NCBI GenBank assembly: GCA_949130495.1
Contig: OX422217.1
Location: 579,489,606 to 579,553,605, forward strand
DNA: 64,000 nt
Reading direction: 5' to 3'
DNA from: Sambucus nigra
Taxonomy: Eukaryota; Streptophyta; Magnoliopsida; Dipsacales; Adoxaceae
Both the position numbers and the translations under genes were made by a program. The notes beneath the pieces are model-generated. The model saw only the letters and a list, made by a program, of their open reading frames with translations, did not search any database and was not told where the DNA came from. Shown one piece after another: positions 22,863 through 34,977 of the stretch. Position 1 is the stretch's first letter. Each line of letters starts with the position of its first letter.

Positions 22863-24420
22863 CTCATCCTCGCGCTCCCACGTGGACTCGTCGGCATAAT
22901 GACGCCCCCACTGAACCTCAACAAATGGAACTACCTTCGACCTCAGTATGCTCTTTCTATGGTCTAAAACAGCAATCGGCCTCTCCTCATATGAAATATC
23001 GGGATTCATATCGATCTCTTCCAAAGAAATTTGAGCACGGGCCAACTCTTCCCAGAGGTATCGTCTCATCGAAGAAATATGAAATATGTCATCAATCCGA
23101 TGCAAGTGCTCCGACAACCCAAGTCTATATGTCACTGGGCCAATCCGTTCAATGATAGGGAATGACCCAACGTACCTAGGTGCCAACTTATCTTTCTTCT
23201 CAAACCTCATTATCCCCTTAATAGTAGATAGTAGCAGCACCTGATCCCCCACATTAAACTCCAGGAAGGTATGCTTAGCATCAACATAATGTCGGTCTTG
23301 GTCTATCCATATGCGACTCCGAATCAATTCTATTTTGGCCAACGCATCCCGAATTAACTCCAGCCTGAGATGCTTGTTGTCCCCAAACTCCAACCAATAA
23401 GCGGGTGAATGATAAGGCCTACCATACAACGTCTCAAATGGTTCCACTCCAATCATGAATTGATAGGAGTTATTGTACGCAAACTCCACCAGTGGAAGAT
23501 ACTGTCCCCAACCTCACCCAAAGTCAATGATACACATCCGTAGCGTTTCTTCCATAATCTGATTAGTCCTCTCCATCTATCCATCCGTCTGTGGGTAGTA
23601 AGTCGTACTCATCCACAACTCGGTACCCATGGCCTCATGGAAACTGTCCCAAAATTGAGACACAAAAATTTTCTCCATGGAGGACAGAATATCTAATGGG
23701 ACCCCATGAAATCTCACTATCTGAGCAATGATAATCTGGGCATACTATCTTGCAGTATAATCAGTTCGAGCGGGCAGGAAGTGAGATACCTTGGTTAACC
23801 AATCCACTATCACCCATATGGAATTACGACCTCTCTGTGAAGTAGAAAACCGAGTAATAAAATCCATGGAAATGCTCTCTCAATTCCACATCAAGATATT
23901 TAACGATTTTTGAACCCCTTCCATCTTCTAATGGTCCAATTTCACTAAATAACAAGTGGTACACCTCGAAACAAACTCGACGATGTCTTTCTTCCTCCTA
24001 CTCCACCAGTGCTGCCATATCATGTATTGGTACGTCTTATCCCCTCCAGGATGTATCGTAAATCGTGACCTGTGTGACTCTGCCATCACTACTATTGTAA
24101 CTCTTCCCCTTATAGAAAACCAATATCCTATTGAACTCTAAACCTCCATCTAAACTCACAGAATAAGACTCGACTCCCCCGGGTAGAAGCTGTCTGATCC
24201 TATCCTGATAAAAAGAATTTGCTGCCTATGCTTGTACCACCCTCGTCATAATCTGGGTGGTGACGGTCATAACTGACATAAATGAATGGGCAACTGAATC
24301 CTGATGTCCCATCTCCTTCCATTTTGCCTTCTAAATTTTAGCTACATTCGCTAATACGTTAGCCTTTCCCAGGTGATAATGGATGTCAAATTGATAATTT
24401 TTCACAAATTCAAGCCACCA
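22863..24420 (-). pseudogene. Element C integrase and C-terminal tail
   Basis: Minus-strand integrase of the outermost gypsy element. The tail 'QWGRHYADESTWERED' abuts the B insertion at 22863, and its last codons are at 497-548. The GPY/F block ('LAPRYVGSFPIIERIG') is at about 23150-23200. The open frame 22842-23489 contains 'FAYNNSYQF'. The DDE core (23490-23950) and HHCC region (23950-24100) are readable in broken frames, with stops near 23510, 23575 and 23750. 24100-24420 is the linker to RNase H. Confidence 0.8.
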
Positions 24421-25690
24421 ATGCTGACACATATATAGCTCTCTCCGAGTGAATAAGTATTGCAGTGACTTATGATCTGTGAACAGGAAAAATCTCTCCC
24501 CCAACAAATAATGTCTCTAAATCTGCAATGCAAACACGACTTTCGCTAACTCCAAGTCATGGGTGGGGTAATTCCGCTAGTGAGGCTTAAACTTGTGGGA
24601 AGCATAGGATGTAGCCTGATTCTCCTACTGTAATACACCCCCAAGCCCTTATAGGGATGCGTGAGTGAAAACAAGATACTCCACTCCTGCTCTGGGAAGT
24701 GTGAGTACGGGTGTTCAAGTCAACTTGTCCTTCAACTCATCAAAAGCCAATTGACAAGCATCATCCTAAACAAACGGTATACTTTTGTGAGTCAAATTAG
24801 TCAATGGACCCGCAATCTTCAAGAATCCCCTAATAAACCATCGGTAGTACCCGGATAATCCCAAGAAATTATGTACCTCTGTCGGTGTTGTGGGCTATCC
24901 CCACTCCCTCACCACCAACACCTTACTCGGGTCCACCGATATTCAAAACTCAGAAACTATACGCCCCAAAACTGTACCTCACGCAGCCAAAACCTGCATT
25001 TTTCAAACTTTGCATACAATTAATGCTCACGCAGTGTCTGTAAGACCCGATGAAAATGCTCGGCATGCTCCTTTTCCGCCCGGGAATAAATTAAAATGTC
25101 ATCAATAAAGACGATAACAAACTAATCTAAGAAATCAAGTCCATAAATACCACTAGCGCATTGGTTAGCCCAAATGGCATAACCCGAAACTCATAGGACC
25201 TATATCTCGTCAAGAACGTATTCTTAGATACGTCCCGCTCCTGGATGCGCAACTAGTGATACTCGGATCTCAAATATATCATAGAGAAGTAGGTTTCTCC
25301 TCTCAACTAGTCGAATAAGTCATTGATTTGCAGCAACGAATACTTATTTTGTATCATGACTTTATTCAATCCACACACAGTTGTAAAGACCCCGTCTCTC
25401 TTCTTCACAAATAATACCGGGGCACCCCAAGGCGAAGTACTACGACATATAAATCGCCGCCCCAATAACTTCTTAATCTGATCCCGTAGCTCCCTCATCT
25501 CCATAGGTAAAATACAGTATGGGGCACGAGATATTAGATGATTGCCTGACGCTAAGTCAATGAAAAACTCAATCTCTCTTCTAGGGGACAATCCTAGTAT
25601 CTCCTGAAAGACATCGACAAATTCACATACAACTGGAATCAAATAAATGGAAATCACCACCCACTGAGAGGTCTCACCCTTTATGTAATA
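24421..25690 (-). pseudogene. Element C reverse transcriptase and RNase H
   Basis: Minus-strand RNase H at about 24420-24870 and RT at 24890-25600. The catalytic 'FIDDILIY' is at about 25085-25115. A small deletion (about 18 bp relative to A) removes the 'NRVFRE' segment just upstream of it, next to a TAG. The RT N-terminal part (25307-25693) is open and shows '[13 protein letters not shown]' and '[10 protein letters not shown]', but a gap has removed the 'RLCVDYR' strand ('[10 protein letters not shown]' remains). Not functional. Confidence 0.8.
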
Positions 25691-26135
25691 CATATTAGTG
25701 GACGATCCTCTTCAGGATGAGGCATCACCACTAAGAAGATCTCCTGGTCGGGAATCATAAACACTATGCTCCGGCTATAGCAGTCAATCATGGCCCTATA
25801 CTCAGCTAGCCAATCTATGCCTATAATGGCGTCGTGCTCTGACATATCTAATGCAAGCATATCTGCAGGTAAAACTAGTCTCCCAATATCTATAATCACA
25901 CCCCCAGCATATAAAGAAAATCAGTGTCCCACTACTTGGTGGGGAATCTACACACGTGTCTGTACTATTTTTCGTCTCTAACAACTCTGCAACTCGTGCA
26001 AATATAGTGTATATGAACGAGTGTGAAGCCCCAGTGTCAAATAAAATGCGCCCCAAATTACCATGGATAATAAACATACACTCAACAGTGGGTGGAGCCT
26101 CTGGACCTGCAGCCCTGTGGACGTTATACACACAC
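25691..26135 (-). pseudogene. Element C aspartic protease
   Basis: Retropepsin-like domain with an intact active-site motif, 'LFDTGASHSFI', at about 26020-26055 on the minus strand. The 'LDMSEHDAIIGIDWL' segment (about 25800-25860) and 'SIVFMIPDQEIFLV' follow. Two overlapping open pieces (25802-26131 and 25681-25899) show one frameshift near 25890. It is the best-preserved protease active site of the three gypsy copies. Confidence 0.8.
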
Positions 26136-27240
26136 CCATACTGTAACTTCCCCTACTTGGGTGGGACTACTGGAATGGCTAGTGCTACAGGCAAGGCTAG
26201 TACGAGTGCTGGTGAAAGGAGGGAAACGGGGAAAATAGGTCTCTAAGGCTCCTAGTAGGGTTCCTGTTACTGCTGAACCCTGCCCTTGTTAGGAAATCCT
26301 ATCATTTGTGTCCAGTCTTGCCACTTGTGAAACACATGCCTATAAAATTATCTCCCCTCTAGCCCTGCTAGCCTCAACCGTACTGGCCATTACCACCTCT
26401 ACCCTGGCCCTAATAAAAATGCTGCTAGCCCAGCTGCCCTGCTGACCCTGATGGCCATGCTTGAATGCACCCTGTCCCTATATATAATCCCCTAAATAGA
26501 AACTCACAGCAGTATCTCTCTGGTGGGGACCTTTCTCACTCTGTCTTGGTTGACTCTGAGTCGATTGTGCTCCACAGGCACTGCTACCCCCAGTCCTGCC
26601 CTGGTAGCTGGACTGTCTTGAGCGCTTGCTTTCCTTAACCTAGAAGCGGTGGCACTGAGAGTGTAGTAGCGCTGCATTCAACACCTCCGTATAAGTCTTT
26701 AAAGATGGATTACCTAATAAATGTTGTCGGATCCTCCAAGTAATACCATTTACAAACAACTGAATCCTTTTCTCCTCCATCGACACCTCATCGGGAATAA
26801 AATTTGCCAGTCCAGTAAGCTCGTCCTCATACTCTGCTACAGTTCTCCCCTCTTGAGAAACGTCCAAATTTTTTTGCCTCATATCATTCTAGATGGCAAA
26901 AGGGAAGTATTTGTGGCCGAATCGCTCCCAAAACTCATGAATAGTCAAGGTGTCCCTTTCCTGGGCAGTGGTGATAGACTCCCACCACTATAATGTTGCC
27001 CCTACTAGCTTAAAGGTAGCCAATATCTTCTTATATACCTTCGTGAACTCATACATTCTCAAATTCCTATGGATATCCTTCTTATATTGGCATGATGCAA
27101 CTATGTCGGGGATCCCCTAAAATTCTGGAGGATGTGCCTTTTGAAAGGCACCTCGAGCTCGCTCCCAAGAAGAATGAAATGAGTGGGCAGGAGATGGAGC
27201 AACCACCTGAGGCTGGGGTGGCACATGTGGTGCCTACTCG
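26136..27240 (-). pseudogene. Element C gag, 5' truncated
   Basis: Minus-strand gag. The clearest piece is 26640-26882: 'DVSQEGRTVAEYEDELTGL', 'DEVSMEEKRIQLF', 'WRIRQHLLGNPS'. The Gly/Gln-rich linker and zinc-knuckle region (26250-26600) is decayed. The N-terminal side runs to about 27240 and then joins copia sequence with no ATG, leader, PBS or 5' LTR, so the 5' end of C has been lost. Confidence 0.75.
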
Positions 27241-27244
27241 GTAC

Positions 27245-27960
27245 AAGATTTACTTTGGTATCTTTCATAAAAGGAAAGTCTGACACTTTTAAAAAAAATT
27301 TAAGAATTCTTCTAAAAACTGAAAGTGAGAAAGACACGCGAGTAACTAGGATCCGTAGTGATATGGGTGGAGAATTTATGGACATGGGTTTATAGAATAC
27401 TGTATAGGAAATAGGTATCAACAAGAATTTAGTGCACCCATCCCAACCCAACCCCCCCAACAAAATAGTATAGTGAAAATAAAAAACTGAACCATATAAG
27501 AAATGGCTCGTGTCTTACTTCACTTTAAGAATTTATCAAAATATTTTTGGATTGAGGCTACTCAAACTGCGTGTCACATTATAAATCGAGTGCATTCAAA
27601 GAAAAATAGCAAACATACCTTAAATGAAATTTGGTACGGCAAACATCCAAATCTGAAATATTTTAGGGTCTTTGGTTGCGAATACTATATTTGTAAAAAT
27701 AGAGAACACCTTTTCAAATTTGACACTAAGGGAGATAAAGTTATCTTTTTAGGTTATTCTCAAAATAGTCACTCTTATCGCGTATATAATCTAAAAACAA
27801 AAATTGTAATGGAATCCATTAACTTTGTTGTAAACGATAGTATTGAACATCATTTGGAAGAAATTGAGAATTCCCTACCTATTGAACATACTAATTAAAA
27901 ATATATACAAAAACAGTCAACATATAGTGATTCAAACTCTCTACGACCTAATGGAAGCAA
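27245..27960 (+). pseudogene. Copia element integrase, 5' truncated
   Basis: Ty1/copia integrase, starting inside the core: 'RSDMGGEF' (about 27352-27378) holds the D...E spacing typical of copia. After stops near 27396 the frame reopens at 27503-27898: 'WIEATQTACHIINRV', 'YGKHPNLKYFRVFGC', 'KGDKVIFLGYSQNSHSYRVYN'. This C-terminal pattern is characteristic of copia, including the Sirevirus/Maximus group. Everything upstream (gag, protease, 5' LTR) is missing at the junction with element C. Confidence 0.85.
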
Positions 27961-28770
27961 TGTTCGAAATTGGCTTATGGTAATTCACCAAACAAAAACA
28001 TCTTAGGAGATGTAAGAGAACCAATAAGGACTAAATCCCAATCTATAAATGCATTATTTTCTTCTTATGTGTGTTTAGTTGAACCCAAACATATACAAAA
28101 AGCTTAATAGATGAGCCATGGTTGCTTGTTATTCAAGAAAAACTAAGACAATGTATACTACACGATGTGTGGTATTTAGTGCCTCGTCCCCCTCACACTA
28201 AAGTAATAGAAACAAAATGGATATTTAAAAATAAGTGTAATGAATTTAGTAATGTCTTAAGAAACAAATCTAGGCTAGTTGGACAAGGATATTATCAAAT
28301 TGAGGAAGTTGATGTTGATGAAACCTTTGCTCATATTTCTAGATTAGAATATGTTAGATTTTAACTTGTTATTTCTTCCCATTTAAATTTCAAACTATAT
28401 AAAATGGAAATTTAAATGAGGAGGTGTATTTTAAACACCCTAAAGGCTTTCTCTATCCTTTCTTTCCCAATCATATCTTTAGACTCAAGAAAGCATTTCA
28501 TGGTTTAAAACAAGCCCTCCAAGATTGGTATGAGGGATTAAAAAATTTCCTAATAGAAAATGGCTTTAATCGAGGAGGAGTAAACCTAAAAATGTTCATC
28601 AAACGTAACATAAATTATTTAGTAATTGCTCAATTTTACGTTGACGACATAGTTTTTGGGCCCACCTCTCCCTAGGAAGCTGAAAACTTTGCTAATATAA
28701 TGAAATCTAAGTTTTAAATATCTACGATGGGGAAATTGCAATTCTTTTTAGGCCTTCAAGTATCCTAAAA
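27961..28770 (+). pseudogene. Copia element reverse transcriptase
   Basis: RT in three broken pieces: 'VWYLVPRPPHTKVIETKWIF' start at 28160, 'DETFAHISRLEYVRF' at 28310-28360, then after a frameshift 'LKKAFHGLKQALQDWYEGL' at 28480-28540 and the catalytic 'FYVDDIVFG' at about 28630-28660. TAG and TAA codons (for example 28673) interrupt the frame. Decayed. Confidence 0.85.
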
Positions 28771-29575
28771 ACAAGATCATATTATTTACTAATCTAAATA
28801 TGCTTGAGAGTTAGTTAAACGTTTTAGTTTGACTACCGTAAAAACTGCTAGAACTCCTATGAGTTCGTCTATCAAACTTTCTAAAGGCCTATGCGATAAA
28901 AAGATTAATGTTATGTTACATTGTAAGTAGTCTCCTTCATTTAAATTCTAGTAGACCCAATAATATGCATAGTGTGTGTGTTTGTGCTCAATACCAATGC
29001 GAACATAAAGAGTCCCACTTATATGCTCATAAGCGCATTTTAAAATATGTAAGAGGAACAATAAACTATGGTATTGTCTACAATTTTGACACCGAATCTA
29101 AAATAATTGGGTATATGGACGCATATTGGGAAGGTTGTAATGATGATAGTAAAAGAACTTCAATTCGTTGTTTTCACTTAGAATGCAACCTTGTCTCATG
29201 GTCCTCTAAAAAGAAAAATTGGGTTTCGCTTTCATCGACAGAAGCCGAATACATTACCATCGGCTGATGTTGTACTCAGTTCCCATAGATGAAACAAATG
29301 ATGAGTGACTACGGTTTAAATGAATCCTCTTCTTTGATTCGTTGCCATAGTCAAAGTTCAATAAGTATTTCTAAAAACCCGATTTTTCTTTCTCGAACAA
29401 AACATATTAAAATGAGAGAACATTTTATTTGAGAATTAATCGAGAAAAAGGAAATAAATATGGAATATCTTAATATAAAAGATCAATTAGTTGATTTATT
29501 TACAAAGCCTTTAGATAACCGTCATTTTAAAACACTTCAAATATCTATTGGTGTCTATGCCTACCCAACTTAAGT
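28771..29575 (+). pseudogene. Copia element RNase H and polyprotein end
   Basis: RNase H domain: 'LKYVRGTINYGI' at 29040-29080, 'GYMDAYWEGC' at 29110-29140 (relatives usually have D where this reads Y), 'VSWSSKKKNWVSLSSTEAEYI' at 29190-29260, then the conserved 'LVDLFTKPL' end at about 29485-29515. One TGA follows 29267. The region around 28900-28990 contains an apparent insertion or scramble between 'KLSKGLCDKKINVMLH' and 'SHLYAHKRI'. Confidence 0.85.
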
Positions 29576-29948
29576 ACTTGTTAGTCTTACTTACTAGTAC
29601 TTCTTTTTAATATATCTTGTGGTACTAACATCTTTTTTTAGGATTCTTCCCTACCCATTGTCCCTTTGAGACAAACGGGGGGAGAATTTGAGACTCTTAT
29701 TTCTTATATTGTTTGATTATTAGGGAGATTTGTGAGGCTCCTATTTTTTCTTAACTACATTTGAGTCTCATATGACACATGCTATTAGTTGAGTTTGTAC
29801 TCTTCTTTTATGACACATGTTGATAGTTAAGTTATCTACTTTTATCTTTTAAGAATTTTATGTATAGTTGAGTTATGTATTTTCTTGAGTATATCTCTTT
29901 TTAGAGTCTCAGTTTATTTTGCCACAAAATTGTCTAAAGGGGGGAGAT
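29576..29948 (+). promoter_or_regulatory. Copia 3' untranslated region with two PPTs
   Basis: Non-coding, T-rich. Two purine tracts are seen: ACGGGGGGAGAA at about 29674-29685 and AAAGGGGGGAGAT at 29936-29948. The second directly precedes a TG dinucleotide that could be the 3' LTR start. Confidence 0.65.
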
Positions 29949-31208
29949 TGAAAATATCCCTCTTTTAGTTAGCTCAATTTTATGACAAACTTTTACTCTC
30001 TTTCTTAATCCCTTAATGCATTTTACTCATGGATAATTTTGTTTTTCTTAATTTTAAAACCTAATAATTGTTTTTGAATTCATTGGTATAATATCTAAAT
30101 TATTTGGTAATTACACATTTTTAAATATATATTAACCTAAATATTTTTATATTATAATTTCATGGTTTATTATTTTTCAAACTTTATAAAATATTTTTTG
30201 AATTTTTATAATTTTTTCTAAATTTTAAAATGATAAATTTAACATTTGATTAAACATTTTAATTTTTTATCAAACAAAATTTAACAAAACGAAAACAATA
30301 GCATTTTTAAGTTTGTTGGGTTGCTTTTTATCGATCCGTATTTCTGGTTTTGGGCTAATGGGAGTGTGGAGTTTGTCATATGTGACTTCATCACGTGCGT
30401 ATCTGTGTGGTATATGTGCGAAGTTTTTGTCCTGGGTGTTATGTTTATTATGCCCTCATCCTTGGGCTAGTTATTGATGCATGTACAACTAAATATTCCT
30501 CTTTTACGCGTTGCCATTCCAACTCCTCAACCTCCTTGGTCTTTTACCCTTATTCCCTTAAAGTTATTATATTTACAAGTTTACCAAGGGCCTTTCTTCG
30601 AGCCTATAAATATGAGGCTTAAGTTGCTTTGGGAATCAGATGAATTATATTCCAAAAAGTAAATGTTATGCTGTCGAAATATCTTCCCATTTTCTATCTC
30701 TAAAAACCTAAGACTTTTCCACATGTTTTGAAAGTTTTCCTATTTCCTCAAACCTAAAATCTCCATTACACTTCATTATATATATTATGTGTGAAAAGTG
30801 AGAGACTTAAGATTTTATTTTGGGGTTTGTTTTTGGACCTTTCTTGTGTCGACTTTTTGTTGTTGGTTTAAAAGGTTTCAAAAAAATTTCTAGGCTTTGT
30901 TTTGAGGTTGATTCTTGTGGCCTGCTATTTTGGTCTGATCGAAGCCTGTTTAAAGCTCAAAAGTTCACCCCTATGATTTTTTGAAGCATTGGGAGCTCAT
31001 CACTTGGGTAACACTTAAAAACTGATAAAGTTTGACCGATTTTTTAAAATAGCAAAAAAATTCATTTTGAGTTGATTGTTTTTTTATGGTCCTATTGAAA
31101 TGTTTAAAAATCATTAAAAAAAAATCAGCCCAAAACCATTTTTTTTACTATTTTAAAAAAATGGTCCTCATTCAGGGTCCTCAAACTAGGACCTCACTTG
31201 ATCCTTTA
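29949..31208 (+). repeat. Probable copia 3' LTR / decayed flank
   Basis: Starts TGAAAATATCCC after the PPT. There is no second copy in the window to confirm it as an LTR, and its end is undefined. The stretch is A+T-rich with poly-T and poly-A tracts and no credible coding sequence (ORFs at 30395-30662 are not conserved). It ends at the Helitron 5' boundary. Confidence 0.45.
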
Positions 31209-31210
31209 CC

Positions 31211-31236
<26 letters not shown>
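31211..31236. repeat. TA run at Helitron 1 5' end
   Basis: A TA run of about 26 bp where Helitron 2 has only TCTATATTATATG (54483-54495 on the minus strand). It obscures the exact 5' terminus. Confidence 0.85.
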
Positions 31237-31242
<6 letters not shown>

Positions 31243-32226
31243 GAGAGGGGGGTGTTTTACTGTTCCAAAAAATCTACGGTTGGGAACGAATTTGTTTGGG
31301 CGATCTAATGGTGTAGGATTGTGCCACGTAGGATTATACCCATTATGAGGTGGCACTTGAAAAAAAAAAGCTTCTACGCTGTGTACCCCGTTTTCCTTCT
31401 TTCCCCTACCCTCCGTTTCCCTTCCCCACGATCTGCAAATCGCCTCTCTCTCCCCTCCTCCACCCTCTACCCTCCCCGCTGCACTCCTTGGTTCCCCCCT
31501 CCCTCTTTCAACTGCCGACCCGCTCCCCTGCTCCGCCCTCGCCCTTCCCCTGCTCCGCTGCTTCTCCCGCCCCCACCCCTGCTCCGCTGCCGACCCTGCT
31601 CTACATCACCTTCTTCCTCGATTAGGTACATCCTAAGATTCAGGTTTTGATTTGATTGTTTGTTCCATATTAGGTTTAGATTTGTTTCATACATATATGT
31701 GGCTAACTAGGTTTAGCTGTTTCATACATATATGTGGCTAATTTGTTCCATATTAGGTTTAGATTTGATTATTTGTTGAATGTGTGTATATGGCTTAGGT
31801 TTTCAAATTAGGGCTTCTTCCCCATTTTTGACCTAATGTGGTTCTAAACTTTAGTGGATTAGGTTTTCAAATTAGGGCTTCTTCCCCATTTTTGACCTAA
31901 TGTGGTTCTAAATTTCAGTTTCGAAATATGTACCTAAGGGTTTCAAAAAGGGTTTCAAATTAGGGCATTTCGTTCTCTCCCACTCTTTTTTCTTGAATAA
32001 TTGTTGCATTTATGTTCCATTTTGATTTGTTCCATATTCATTTGTTCCATACATATATGTGACTAACTAGGTTGAGATTTGATTTGTTCCATATTCGGTT
32101 TGATTTGTTCTATATTATTGGGTTTCAATTCGGTTTTCAAATTAGGGCTTCTTCCCCATTTTTTATGGTATGTTGCATTTATGTTTAATATGTACATAAT
32201 AAATATGGTTCTTCTAATTATGCAGG
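31237..32226 (+). other. Helitron 1 5' leader, non-coding
   Basis: Shared with Helitron 2 (53500-54482). It holds the GAGAGGGGGGTG terminal block, a pyrimidine-rich GC-rich stretch (31380-31620) with CTCCGCTGC-type repeats that make proline-rich chance ORFs, and a 64-bp tandem duplication (31797-31918) with three copies in Helitron 2. It probably contains the promoter and 5' UTR, but no box can be assigned with confidence. Confidence 0.6.
31797..31918 (+). repeat. 64-bp tandem duplication
   Basis: Two copies beginning AGGTTTTCAAATTAGGGC, at 31797 and 31861. The inverted Helitron 2 has three copies between about 53783 and 53965. Confidence 0.9.
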
Positions 32227-34434
32227 ACTGTAATCTTATATTGGCAATGGGTGATATAACCAATTCTAACAAAGTATGTTTCACGAACTGTATAAAGTTA
32301 TTCCATTTTGTGCATGATTCGTATTCGTCTTCGTATTTGTATTTCTTTCACTTATCTATGTTGTTTATTCTTATTTTCCTTCAATTAACTTTTGTATGCA
32401 TTATTTAAACGTATTTTCTTTTGATTATACTTCCTATGTTTTGAAACTATCAGGGAACGACACCTACTTCTGCACGCATCTCGGGTCAGAGACGCCGACG
32501 CGAACGAGAAAGATCCCAACAAATGTTGTTTCCCCATCAAACAACTCCAACTATGGCTAAACAATCTTCTATGACTTCTCCATCATTAATCACCCCTACA
32601 CCGCAATGTTTCCCTCGGCATAATCAAACCCCCTTATCAAACAAGGGTGTTGCCATCCCAGATGTTTCGGAAGCGGACATCATTCTTAGAGAGGTATTTA
32701 AACAAACTTTAATTATGGTGGAATATACATCACATTCTTGGTCTCTTTCCCATTTAACTTGACTAATATAAGATTTGTATTTTACTTTTTCAGAAGAGAA
32801 AATACATGGAGCAACTTTCAGTTAACGAAAAGGGTAAAGGGAAAGAAAACCACCCCCCTCACTTGGTGTGATTTCTTTCTTCTGCAATGAATTTCGGTTT
32901 AATGAATTTCAGTTTATAGTTTTAAAAATGTCGTAATTGCGAGTCTTAAATATTTGCATCTATTTAACATGTCAGGAATTATCTTATCGCATCTCGGGTC
33001 AGAGACGCCGACGCGAGCGAGAAAGATCCCAACAAATGTTGTTTCCCTATCAAACAACTCCCACTATAGATAGACCATCTTCTATGGCTTCTTCGTTATT
33101 AATCACCCCTACAACGCAATGTTTCCCTAGACGTAACCAAACCCCTTTATCAAACAAGGGTGTTGTCATCCGGGATGTTTCGGAAGCGGACATCATTCTT
33201 AGAGATGTATTTAAACAAGCTTTCATTAGGGTGGAACACCCATCGCATTCTTTGTCTCTTTATCATTTAACTTGACTAATATAAGATTTGTATTTTCCTT
33301 TTTCAGAAGAGAAAATACACGGAGCAACTTTCGGTTAACGAAAAGGGTAAAGGGAAAGAAAACCACCCCCCTCACCCCCCTCACTTGGTGTGATTTCTTT
33401 CTTCTGCAATGAATTTCAGTTTATAGTTTTAAAAATGCTGTAATTTCGAGTCTTAAATATTTGCATCTATTTAACATGTCAGGAATTATCTTATCGCATC
33501 TCGGGTCAGAGACGCCGACGCGGGCGAGAAATATCCCAACAAATGTTGTTTCCTTATCAAACAACTCCCACTATAGATAAACCATCTTCTATGACTTCTC
33601 CGTTGTTAATCACCCCTACACCGCAATGTTTCCCTAGACGTAACCAAACCCCTTTATCAAACAAGGGTGTTGTCATCCGGGATGTTTCGGAAGCGGACAT
33701 CATTATTAGAGAGGTATTTAAATAAGCTTTAATTAGGGTGGAACACCCATCGCATTCTTTGTCTCTTTATCATTTAACTTGACTAATATAAGATTTGTAT
33801 TTTCTTTTTTCAGAAGAGAAAATACACGGAGCAACTTTCGGTTAATGAAAAGGGTAAAGGGAAAGAAAACCACGCCCCTCACCCCCCTCACTTGGTGTGA
33901 TTTCCTTCTTCTGCAATGAATTTCAGTTTAATGAATTTCAGTTTATAGTTTTAAAAATGTCGTAATTGCGAGTCTTAAATATTTTCATCTTTTTAACGTG
34001 TCAGGAATTATCTAATCGCATCTTGGGTCAAAGACGTCGACATGGACGGGAACGACACCAACATATTTTATTACAGTGTGAAAGTATTGAGGATCAACCT
34101 TCTACTTCGTTAAATATCCCTACACCTCAATTTTTCCCACAACGTAACCAAACCCCAACATGCAATATCGTGACGGACATTCCACCTTCGGTAGTCCCTT
34201 CTGAATTTATCCATAATATCGATCCCCGTAATCTAAATATGGATTTCATTTCTACCATTCAAACAGAAAATTTTACTTCATCTCAGACCGAATTCCCTCA
34301 AGATTTATCTAATCGGGATACGAATGTTAATTCTGAAGTAAGTTCATCCCGCGGGGTTCCGCTACAAGATAATCCATTGGAGGGAAATACTATACCACCT
34401 TCAATTAGGACTTCACTTCTCCTTTCAATTATAA
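32227..34434 (+). pseudogene. Helitron 1 upstream exons, tandemly amplified units
   Basis: An exon-intron series upstream of Rep. A short first exon (about 32227-32270, 'LAMGDITNS') is followed by three near-identical units, each with a longer exon ('SGQRRRRERERSQQ', 'NQTPLSNKGV', 'DVSEADII') and a short exon ('SVNEKGKGKENHPP'). The long exons lie at about 32453-32692, 32973-33207 and 33481-33715. A fourth diverged exon (33999-34434) has the same start ('LGQRRRHGRERHQ') but a unique tail. Introns have GT...AG borders such as TTTTTCAG and CATGTCAG. The repeat period is about 510 bp. The protein is unrecognised beyond being the basic N-terminal leader of this Helitron; the basic RRRRERER runs could act in nuclear targeting or DNA binding (inference). 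Confidence 0.65.
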
Positions 34435-34977
34435 GGTACATCTAATGATTTATTAATCTATATGGACTTTATTAATATGGAGCATATATGCATCTGCATA
34501 TATGCTGCGTACATGCAGATGCATACATATATCCAACATATATGCATTTACATACATATATGCTGCTGCTGTCCTTCGTATATGTACATCAGCAGCATAT
34601 ATGTATGTAAATTCATATATGTTGCATACATATGCAGCATATATGCATTTACATACATATATGCTGTTGTTGTACATATACGAAGGATATATGCATCTGT
34701 ATGTATGCACCATATATGCAGATGCATATATGTGCAGCAACAACATATATGTGCAGCATATATGTTGTTGCTGCATATATGTACATATATGCTGCATATA
34801 TGTGCAGCAACAACATATATGTGCATATATGCAGCATATATGTGCAGCAATAGCATATATGCTGCACATATATGCAGCATATATGCATATGCATATATGC
34901 AGCTTATATGCAATTCAACATATAAGAACTTTATTAATACATATTTTAGGGTTTAACACTATTTTTCTCAAATTCAG
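34435..34977 (+). repeat. Intron with ATATGCAGCATATATGC palindromic array
   Basis: An intron between GT at 34435 and AG at 34977 that hosts an array (34470-34920) of ATATGC, GCAGCATATATGC and GCATATATG units. Because the units are self-complementary and lack stops, all six frames look open, giving false ORFs rich in Y, I, C, A, H and M. The same array sits in the same intron of Helitron 2 (51335-51745). Confidence 0.85.

Noticed and set aside
27101..27463. Minus-strand ORF across the gypsy-copia junction
   Set aside because: It runs from antisense copia into C gag in another frame, so it is an accidental fusion.
30395..30662. Two overlapping plus-strand ORFs after the copia fragment
   Set aside because: Short, no recognisable domain, and in a decayed LTR-like stretch.
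31321..31694. Proline-rich ORFs and their antisense
   Set aside because: Low-complexity pyrimidine-rich leader of the Helitron; the frame is not kept in Helitron 2.
34453..34956. Several long ORFs on both strands rich in Y, I, C, A, H and M
   Set aside because: They come from the self-complementary ATATGC array in an intron; the same happens at 41206-41649 and 51319-51760.
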